The position numbers and the translations under genes were made by a program. Below the pieces are notes generated by a model, which ran no database searches, was not told where the DNA came from, and saw nothing but the letters and a program-made list of their open reading frames with translations. From positions 144,294 to 208,293 of the forward strand of contig NZ_ASJB01000051.1 of the NCBI RefSeq assembly GCF_000478275.1: a DNA stretch of 64,000 bases. The letters run 5' to 3'. Position 1 is the first letter of the stretch, and every line of letters starts with the position of its first letter. Positions 58,633 through 64,000 of this stretch are shown here, piece by piece. The stretch comes from Amycolatopsis orientalis DSM 40040 = KCTC 9412. Its GTDB lineage: Bacteria; Actinomycetota; Actinomycetes; Mycobacteriales; Pseudonocardiaceae.

Positions 58633-59199
58633 CTACTTCTTCGCCGCTCCCGGCCACGGCCCCGGTGTCTCGGCGGGCAGTTCTTCCTGCCCGACTTCGG
58701 TGCGGAAGATCCGGAAGCCGCGTGCCTGGTAGTTCTTGAGCGCGGCCGGGCCGTCCGAGGTGCAGGTGTGCACCGTCACGCGTCGCGTCGCCGTCTTGCC
58801 GGGCCAGCGCTCGGCGAGCGCCCATGCCTCGCGGAGCGCGACGGTCAGCAGATGCCCGCCGATGCCCTTTCCGACGAAGGACGACAACAGGCCGAAGTAC
58901 GCGAGTTCGACTTCACCCTCTCCGCTGCCGTCGAGTTCGAAGTAGCCGCACGGCGTCCCCTGCGCGTACGCCACCCACGTCTCGACGCCCGGCCTGTCCA
59001 GCCACTCGATCCACTGGTCCCAGGTCCAGGCGAGCCTGTCGATCCAGAACCAGTCGCCGCCGACGGCGGTGTAGAGGTAGCGGTTCAGCTCCGGGCTGAC
59101 CAGCTCGGCGCGGGTGATCGTCACCGGGACGGCGGGTGGTTTCGCCGCGCTCAGATCGTCCGGCGAGGTCTGTTCGAGGTGCCAGGTCGTGATCTCCAT
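58633..59199 (-). CDS. GNAT-family acetyltransferase
   Basis: This is a 188-residue GNAT protein. GEVELAYFGLLSSFVGKGIGGHLL contains the acetyl-CoA loop (R/Q-x-x-G-x-G/A type, here VGKGIG), preceded by a bulge strand, with the C-terminal HTCTSDGPAALKNYQARGF typical of the family. It acetylates an unknown amine. It is the downstream gene after a hypothetical protein and a spermidine-synthase-like protein on the minus strand, and its stop abuts the DNA glycosylase gene. Confidence 0.88.
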   Translation of the reverse strand: MEITTWHLEQTSPDDLSAAKPPAVPVTITRAELVSPELNRYLYTAVGGDWFWIDRLAWTWDQWIEWLDRPGVETWVAYAQGTPCGYFELDGSGEGEVELAYFGLLSSFVGKGIGGHLLTVALREAWALAERWPGKTATRRVTVHTCTSDGPAALKNYQARGFRIFRTEVGQEELPAETPGPWPGAAKK

Positions 59200-59206
59200 G
59201 CGGCGA

Positions 59207-59800
59207 TCATTTCAGCCAGACCCGCAGCGGCCCCAGCGCCGTGTAGCCGTTCCGCAAGGCGGCTTCGAGATCGTCTCCGCGTTCGTAACCGGTGATCGGC
59301 AGACCGGGGAAACTCGCCGCGACCGCCGAGGTCGCGCCGCGCCAGGCGTCGCCGAGGTCGCCTTGAGTGTATAAATTGGACAGTCCGGCGAAGTCGCCGT
59401 CGCGGTTGGCTGTCACGCCGGAGACACCGTCGGACCACACCGCGACGGACGGGTCCCCGAACTCGTCATCGGTGCGGGACCAGCCCGGTTCGAGGGGCAC
59501 CCGAGCCGTCCGAGTGATCCAGGTGGCTTCGAAGAGCACCGTGAAACCCGCCCGCGCGAGATCCAGGCGGCCGAAGCTGTCCTTCACCGAACAGCCCGGC
59601 GAAGTGTCGATCCCGTCCAGTACGTCCGCAACCGACGCGTCGGGGGTCAAGGTCACCGCGTCCGGGTACAGCGGCGGCGTCCGGCGCGCCGATTTCCAGA
59701 CGTGGCGGGAGAAGGCACCTGTGAGCCCGTGCGCGCGGCACACCGCGTCGCACCAGCTCGCGTTGACCCGCGCCGCGTCCGCTACACCCGCGCGAACCAC
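59207..59800 (-). CDS. Hypothetical protein overlapping the spermidine-synthase-like gene
   Basis: This 197-residue soluble protein begins VRAGVADAARVNASWCDAVC and later has LEATWITRTARV-like sequence (FEATWITRTARVPLEPGW). I recognise no family motif, although the ordered C-terminus (LPITGYERGDDLEAALRNGY) shows that it is a real coding sequence. GTG 59800 is chosen; it overlaps the upstream gene by 19 bases. A longer frame to 59998 is non-coding in character. It is in the same unit as the GNAT gene that follows after seven bases. Confidence 0.72.
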   Translation of the reverse strand: MVRAGVADAARVNASWCDAVCRAHGLTGAFSRHVWKSARRTPPLYPDAVTLTPDASVADVLDGIDTSPGCSVKDSFGRLDLARAGFTVLFEATWITRTARVPLEPGWSRTDDEFGDPSVAVWSDGVSGVTANRDGDFAGLSNLYTQGDLGDAWRGATSAVAASFPGLPITGYERGDDLEAALRNGYTALGPLRVWLK

Positions 59801-60426
59801 AGGACATCCGGTTCTCCTTGTGGCACCGGGATCTTCAGCTCCCGCACCTGGCCGAACCGCGCGCGCAGCCGTTTCGCGAACGACGGCACCGACTCGGCGC
59901 TCCACACCGCGAGCACCCCGCCGGGCCGTAGCCGCGCAGCCAGCATGTCGAGCCCGTCTTCCCGGTACAGCTCTGCGTTGCCGTCCGTGACCGTCCACTC
60001 AGGACCGTTGTCGATGTCGAGACACAACGCGTCGAACCGCTCTTCCGTCCGGCGCAACCACTTCACCAGATCGGCCTCGACGACGGTGACCCGTACGTCG
60101 GAGAGCGCGTCGTCGTGGACGTCCTTGAGCGGGCCCTCGCGGTTCCAGCCGATCACGGCGGGTTCGCGTTCGACGACCACGATCTCGCCGACGCCGGGGT
60201 GATCCAGCGCGGCGCGCAGCGAATAGCCGACGCCGAGGCCGCCGATGAGCATATGTGCCTTGCCCGGCACCAGATCCGCCGCCACCGAGACCAGCAGTCG
60301 TTCGGATTCGCCGTTGCGGGTGTCCATCAGGAACACCCCGTTGGCGATGACTTCGAAATCGTCACCGGCCCGGCGGAGCACCAGTTCACCGCTCTTCCCG
60401 GGCACCACGTCGAGTACGTCGGTCAT
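59782..60426 (-). CDS. Spermidine-synthase-like methyltransferase-fold protein
   Basis: This 214-residue protein has the polyamine-synthase/class I methyltransferase fold. It shows LIGGLGVGYSLRAAL as the nucleotide pocket, VVEREPAVIGW as the end of strand two and CLDIDNGPEW as the DxDN-like active-site strand. It lacks the N-terminal beta domain of true spermidine synthases, so it may be a stand-alone SAM-binding protein. It is first gene in a minus-strand unit with the hypothetical and GNAT genes. The reaction is not determined. Confidence 0.82.
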   Translation of the reverse strand: MTDVLDVVPGKSGELVLRRAGDDFEVIANGVFLMDTRNGESERLLVSVAADLVPGKAHMLIGGLGVGYSLRAALDHPGVGEIVVVEREPAVIGWNREGPLKDVHDDALSDVRVTVVEADLVKWLRRTEERFDALCLDIDNGPEWTVTDGNAELYREDGLDMLAARLRPGGVLAVWSAESVPSFAKRLRARFGQVRELKIPVPQGEPDVLWFARV

Positions 60427-60553
60427 CCGGGCAGCTTATCGACGGCCGTCACGGCGAGCCTGCGAATTTCGCCGAAGTCCTCGGCCGATCGTGGCGGACA
60501 CCTGTACGAACCCCTCCGACGCTCCTAACCTGGAGGCGTCGGAGGTGGTTTTC

Positions 60554-60742
60554 ATGCACGCGACCGTCGGAGACGAGATCCAGGTGCACGGACGCACGGT
60601 GGGCTCGGCTGAGCAGCGCGGCGAAATCCTCGAAGTACGCGGCGAAGACGGCGCACCGCCGTATCTCGTCCGGTTCGCCGACGGGCACGAAGGGCTGGTT
60701 TTCCCGGGCCCCGACTGCGAAGTCCTTTCCGGGACCGAATAG
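60554..60742 (+). CDS. DUF1918 family small protein
   Basis: This is a 62-residue protein with the complete DUF1918 pattern: VGDEIQVHGRTVGSAEQRGE, then EVRGEDGAPPYLVRFADGHE and VFPGPDCEV. It is an SH3-like small barrel of unknown function, common in actinobacteria. ATG 60554 follows GGAGGTGG (60541-60548). It is convergent with a MFS gene three bases beyond its stop. Confidence 0.92.
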   Translation: MHATVGDEIQVHGRTVGSAEQRGEILEVRGEDGAPPYLVRFADGHEGLVFPGPDCEVLSGTE

Positions 60743-60745
60743 TCC

Positions 60746-61915
60746 TCACTCCGCCAACGCGGGCCGCCGAACGCGGCTCCGCCAGCCTGCCACGACCACG
60801 ACCGCGCCGAGCGCGGTCAGCGCCGCCGCGATCTCGGGCAGCAGGAGCGGCCCGCCGCCGCTGAGCACCGCTCCCCCGACGAGGCCGGAAAGGCCGACGC
60901 CGAGGTAGATCGCGGACGCGTTGAGCGAGAGGACGAGCCCTGCGTTCTGCCGGGACAGCTCGATCAGCCGGTGCTGGATCGGCGGGTTGACCGACCAGGT
61001 GGCCAGCCCCCAGAGGAACAGCACGACGGCCGCGCCCGCGACGGTGGTCGCCACCAGCGGCAGCATCGCGAGCACCACGGTGATCCCGCCGAACACGACC
61101 AGCAGTGGTCCCTTCGCGCCCCAGCGGTCGGCGGCGCGGCCGCCGAGGACGTTGCCGAGCGCGCCGCCCGCGCCGTAGACGAACAGCAGCAGGCTGACCG
61201 TCGTGCCGTGGACGCCGGCCGTGGCGGACAGGACCGGCGAGATGAAGGTGTAGACGGAGAACGCGGCGAGGCAGCCGAGCACGGTCGCGCCGAGCATGGC
61301 GAGTACGCGGGGGTCCTTGGCGACGGTGAACCGTTCGGCCAGCCGGACCGGCGGCGGCGCCGGGACGGACGGCAGGACCAGCCGGACGGCGAAGGCGCCG
61401 AGGAGCGAGAAGGCCGCGACGAGCGCGAAGACGGCCTGGTAGCCGACGCTCTGCGAAAGGACACTGCCGAGCGGGACACCCAGGATCGTCGCGACGGTCA
61501 GGCCGCCGAAGACGAGCGCGACGGCGCGGCCCCGGCGTTCGGGTGTGGTGAGTTCGGCGGCGACCGCGCTGGCGGCCGGGGTGAACACGGCCGCGCCGAT
61601 CGCGGTGACGATCCGCGCCAGGAGCAGCGTCACGTATCCAGGCGCGAGGGCGGCGAGGGCATTGCCGATCGCGGTGACGACAAGGGCGGCGACCAGGAGC
61701 GTGCGCCGCTCCCAACGGCCGGTGACCGCGGCGAACAGCGGCGAGCCGACGGCGTACGCGATGGCGAAGGCGGTGACCAGTTGGGCGGCGGCCGTCTCGG
61801 ACACGCCGAGTTCGCCGGTCAGCGCGGGCAGCAGTCCGGCGACGACATAGCCGCTCGTGCCGACCGCGAAGGTGCCGAGTGCGAGCACCGAGGTCCTGGG
61901 TGGTGCGAAAGTCAT
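60746..61915 (-). CDS. MFS exporter, DHA1 family
   Basis: This is a 389-residue, 12-segment transporter. FAVGTSGYVVAGLLPALTGE in TM1 and the DHA1 loop VTGRWERRTLLVAALVVTAI place it among arabinose-efflux/Cmx-like drug exporters. ATG 61915 has GGGGAG upstream; the frame continues to 62020 through repeat DNA that is not homologous. It is divergent from an ArsR regulator across a 334-bp gap containing a 55-bp tandem repeat. Substrate unknown. Confidence 0.88.
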   Translation of the reverse strand: MTFAPPRTSVLALGTFAVGTSGYVVAGLLPALTGELGVSETAAAQLVTAFAIAYAVGSPLFAAVTGRWERRTLLVAALVVTAIGNALAALAPGYVTLLLARIVTAIGAAVFTPAASAVAAELTTPERRGRAVALVFGGLTVATILGVPLGSVLSQSVGYQAVFALVAAFSLLGAFAVRLVLPSVPAPPPVRLAERFTVAKDPRVLAMLGATVLGCLAAFSVYTFISPVLSATAGVHGTTVSLLLFVYGAGGALGNVLGGRAADRWGAKGPLLVVFGGITVVLAMLPLVATTVAGAAVVLFLWGLATWSVNPPIQHRLIELSRQNAGLVLSLNASAIYLGVGLSGLVGGAVLSGGGPLLLPEIAAALTALGAVVVVAGWRSRVRRPALAE

Positions 61916-61964
61916 GGACTCCCCAGCTCCAGACCCCTTTTCACGCCACTTCCGCCCTCGGCCC

Positions 61965-62170
61965 CGGATCGCGATTAGGGGGCTAAACGCAAGTCGGTGC
62001 CGCAGGTGCCCGGCTGCCACCGGAGCGCGGTTAGCCCGCGAAAGTCGCTCAGGGGCCCCGTCGCCCGGGTGCGGCCCGGAGCGCGATTAGGGGGCGGAAC
62101 GCGACTCGGTGCCGAGGGCCTCCGCTGGCGCCGGAGCGCGATTAGGGGGCGAAAGTCGCTCAGGGGTCGT
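61965..62170. repeat. Four-copy tandem repeat with 55-bp period and alternating subtypes
   Basis: Units start CCGGA-x-CGCG at 61965, 62020, 62076 and 62131. Units 1 and 3 share GATTAGGGGGC then TCGGTGCCG; units 2 and 4 share GAAAGTCGCTCAGGGG. The array thus also has a 110-bp period. Confidence 0.6.
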
Positions 62171-62208
62171 TGTTCGATGGTTGTCGTAGTTCGATGGTGA
62201 CCGTACTA

Positions 62209-62227
62209 CGAACTCACCGAAAGTTCG
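62209..62227. promoter_or_regulatory. Operator-like dyad upstream of the ArsR gene
   Basis: CGAACT-n7-AGTTCG (62209-62214 and 62222-62227), with a third AGTTCG at 62188-62193, lies just upstream of the -10 box. It is a likely ArsR binding site. Confidence 0.45.
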
Positions 62228-62237
62228 AGGGGCGTCG

Positions 62238-62243
62238 TACTAT
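62238..62243 (+). promoter_or_regulatory. Putative -10 box (TACTAT) of the leaderless ArsR gene
   Basis: TACTAT ends six or seven bases before ATG 62250, and no Shine-Dalgarno sequence is present. Confidence 0.45.
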
Positions 62244-62249
62244 GGACCC

Positions 62250-62567
62250 ATGGCCGCGACCACCCCGCAGTACGTCTACCCCGGACAGGACGAGATCCGG
62301 ATCGAGGCGGTCCTCGCCGCGCTCGCCGACCCGGTGCGGCTCGACATGGTCCGCCAGCTCGCCGAACCCGGCACCGAGATCTCGTGCAGCGGATTCGACG
62401 TCGCCGTGACCAAGTCCACACTCACCCATCACCTGCGCACCCTGCGCGAAGCGGGCATCATCATCGGCCGCCAGCAGGGCACCACGCGCTACAACTCCTT
62501 GCGCCGCAACGATCTCGACGAGCTCTTCCCCGGACTGCTCCAGGGAGTGCTCGCCGCCCGCCGCTGA
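62250..62567 (+). CDS. ArsR-family HTH regulator
   Basis: This is a 105-residue winged-helix protein. It has AVLAALADPVRLDMVRQLAE, FDVAVTKSTLTHHLRTLREA and GRQQGTTRYNSLRRNDLDEL, a complete ArsR-type fold. No metal-binding Cys pair is visible in helix 3 (the only Cys is in EISCSGF), so it probably responds to a non-metal signal. It may control the MFS gene downstream (62762) and/or the divergent one (60746). Its operator is probably the AGTTCG-type dyad upstream. Confidence 0.9.
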   Translation: MAATTPQYVYPGQDEIRIEAVLAALADPVRLDMVRQLAEPGTEISCSGFDVAVTKSTLTHHLRTLREAGIIIGRQQGTTRYNSLRRNDLDELFPGLLQGVLAARR

Positions 62568-62761
62568 GGGTGGGCAGCCTCACCCGAAACCGGGATGACA
62601 AAGGCACCCTTGATCGGTTGAACTGGACGCAGGACAGCTCGTCGACGTCGGGGCCGAACGCGCTGTCTTCTTTTGTGTCCGAGACCTAAATCGATTCAGA
62701 AACCCATCCGCGACGGTGGGCGAGTAATCGTTTACCCAGTACGACCCCCGAAAGGAGAGCC

Positions 62762-63934
62762 GTGCCCGTCGCGCTGCTCGCGCTCGCCATCGGTGCCTTC
62801 GGCATCGGGACCACCGAATTCGTCATGATGGGCGTGCTGCCCGAAGCCGCCGCCGATTTCGGCGTGTCGATCCCGTCCGCCGGCTACCTCATCTCCGGCT
62901 ACGCCCTCGGCGTCGTGGTCGGCGCTCCCCTGCTCACCGCGGCCGCCGTCCGGCTGCCCCGCAAGACCATGCTGCTGGCGATGATGGGGCTGTTCACCCT
63001 CGGCAACGCCCTCTTCGCGCTCTCGCCGAACCAGGAGTTCGGTGTCGCCTTCCGCTTCCTCGCCGGCCTGCCGCATGGCGCGTTCTTCGGCGCCGGCGCG
63101 GTCGTCGCGTCCAGCCTGGCCAAACCGGGCGAACGCGCGAAAGCCGTCTCGATGATGTTCATGGGCCTGACCCTGGCCAACGTCGTCGGCGTGCCGCTGG
63201 GGACGCTCCTCGGCCAGAAGGTCGGCTGGCGCGCGACGTTCGGCGTTGTCGCCGTGATCGGTCTGGTCGCCATCGCGGCGATCGCGAAACTGGTCCCCCA
63301 CCAGGGTAAACCGGCCGAACCGTCGCTCCGCGGCGAACTCGGCGCCTTCCGCCGCCCGCAGGTGTGGCTCGCGCTCGCGATCGTCACCTTCGGCCTCGGT
63401 GGCGTGTTCGCCTGCCTGTCCTACATCGCCCCGATGCTGACCGACGTCACCGGCTACTCGCCGTCGAACGTCACCCTGCTGCTCTCGCTCGCCGGGGTCG
63501 GCATGACGATCGGCAACTACCTCGGCGGCAGGCTCGCCGACAAGGCGCTGATGCCGAGCCTCTACGTCGCGCTGTTCGCGCTCGCGACGGTGCTGGCGAT
63601 CTTCACCGTCACCGCGAACGGGAAGGTCGGCGCCGCGGTGACGATCTTCTTCGTCGGCCTCGCCGGCTTCATGATCGGCCCGATGATGCAGGCCAGGATC
63701 ATGGAGAAGGCGGGCGGGACGCCGTCGCTGGTCTCCGCCGCGGTGCAGTCGGCATTCAACATCGCGAACTCGATCGGCGCCTACCTCGGCGGTCTGGTGA
63801 TCGCGGGCGGGCTCGGCCTGGTCGCGCCCAACTGGGTCGGCGCGTCGCTGGCCGTGCTGGGGCTCTCCCTGGCCGCGGTCTCCGGCGGCCTCGACCGCCG
63901 CGAGGCCCGGCTCACCCCGGCCATGGCTTCCTGA
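62762..63934 (+). CDS. MFS exporter, DHA1 family (AraJ/Cmx-like)
   Basis: This is a 390-residue, 12-segment transporter. FGIGTTEFVMMGVLPEAAAD in TM1 and VVVGAPLLTAAAVRLPRKTM after TM2 identify the DHA1 arabinose-efflux/chloramphenicol-exporter group. GTG 62762 follows AAAGGAGAG. It lies 194 bp after the ArsR gene in the same direction; local control by ArsR is plausible. A terminator hairpin follows at 63960. It is related to, but distinct from, the MFS gene at 60746-61915. Confidence 0.9.
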   Translation: MPVALLALAIGAFGIGTTEFVMMGVLPEAAADFGVSIPSAGYLISGYALGVVVGAPLLTAAAVRLPRKTMLLAMMGLFTLGNALFALSPNQEFGVAFRFLAGLPHGAFFGAGAVVASSLAKPGERAKAVSMMFMGLTLANVVGVPLGTLLGQKVGWRATFGVVAVIGLVAIAAIAKLVPHQGKPAEPSLRGELGAFRRPQVWLALAIVTFGLGGVFACLSYIAPMLTDVTGYSPSNVTLLLSLAGVGMTIGNYLGGRLADKALMPSLYVALFALATVLAIFTVTANGKVGAAVTIFFVGLAGFMIGPMMQARIMEKAGGTPSLVSAAVQSAFNIANSIGAYLGGLVIAGGLGLVAPNWVGASLAVLGLSLAAVSGGLDRREARLTPAMAS

Positions 63935-63959
63935 CCCTCAAGCGCGTGAAGGCCCCCTT

Positions 63960-63978
63960 CCCTCGGCTCAGCCGAGGG
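63960..63978 (+). terminator. Hairpin terminator after the last MFS gene
   Basis: CCCTCGGCT, one base, AGCCGAGGG (63960-63968 and 63970-63978), preceded by GTGAAGGCCCCCTTC (63946-63960), the core of the window's palindrome family. Confidence 0.6.
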
Positions 63979-64000
63979 GGTGGATTCCAGGGGTCGTTGC

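Larger units (their letters stand above)
61916..62249. other. Gap of 334 bp with tandem repeat array and ArsR promoter
   Basis: It contains four ~55-bp repeat units (61965-62170 or so), two GTTCGATGGT direct repeats (62172-62181, 62189-62198), an AGTTCG/CGAACT operator-like region and the TACTAT box at 62238. No gene is present. Confidence 0.6.

Overview
The window is high-GC actinobacterial DNA. The frequent GTG starts, the protein families and the intergenic palindromes all suggest a Pseudonocardiales chromosome, most like Amycolatopsis; no rRNA or tRNA was seen to confirm this. It is mostly ordinary chromosome with one integrated accessory element (about 37.5-46.9 kb).

Left chromosomal part (1-37.5 kb). 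It opens with two tandem membrane Ser/Thr kinases, then a PRPP-synthetase paralogue, and a sugar-lactone oxidase divergent from a PLP racemase/aldolase-like protein. A TetR-controlled beta-glucosidase/sugar-transporter pair follows. Next come an XRE-TPR regulator overlapping an APH-type kinase, and a STAND ATPase. A four-gene copper operon (membrane protein, YcnI, CopC, CopD) follows a frameshifted DUF3800-like gene. Then come a complete OpuC/ProVWX-type osmolyte ABC transporter, a RecB-like nuclease, a PadR regulator with a textbook operator, UDP-glucose dehydrogenase, a TetR/flavin monooxygenase pair sharing a triple operator, and a gamma-glutamyltransferase.

Integrated element (int at 37561 to an APH-like gene ending 46628). 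It carries a complete tyrosine integrase, a small XRE repressor, a zinc-ribbon protein, and a 429-aa protein joining a degenerate prohead-protease-like segment to an HK97-type major capsid domain. It also has a TIGR02391/Ymh-like protein, a decayed HNH-like protein and a tandem-HTH protein. A 254-bp non-coding block packed with nested inverted repeats lies beside the last of these. The right end is a cargo cassette: an XRE-TPR regulator divergent from four genes (two small proteins, a GRDP-like Cys-tailed protein and an APH-like kinase). I see no terminase, portal, tail, replicase or conjugation gene, so it looks like a capsid-encoding satellite or a domesticated capsid island. It sits between two convergent host genes. 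Its flanks are mirror-image halves of one terminator-type palindrome.

Right chromosomal part (46.9-64 kb). It holds an ECF sigma factor with a VOC protein, an MFS exporter divergent from a MmyB-type regulator, two related membrane proteins, and an in-frame DUF2203-methyltransferase fusion. Further right are an Lrp regulator, an epimerase with an aldo/keto reductase, a LysE exporter divergent from its ArgP-like regulator, a DNA glycosylase-like protein, and two further MFS exporters with an ArsR regulator. A 55-bp tandem repeat lies upstream of the ArsR gene.

Two window-wide patterns stand out. Long palindromes with a TGAAGG/CCTTCA core occupy the gaps between convergent genes. Several genes appear leaderless, with a TAnnnT -10 box 6-8 nt before the start codon. 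All assignments come from reading the sequence; no database search was run.
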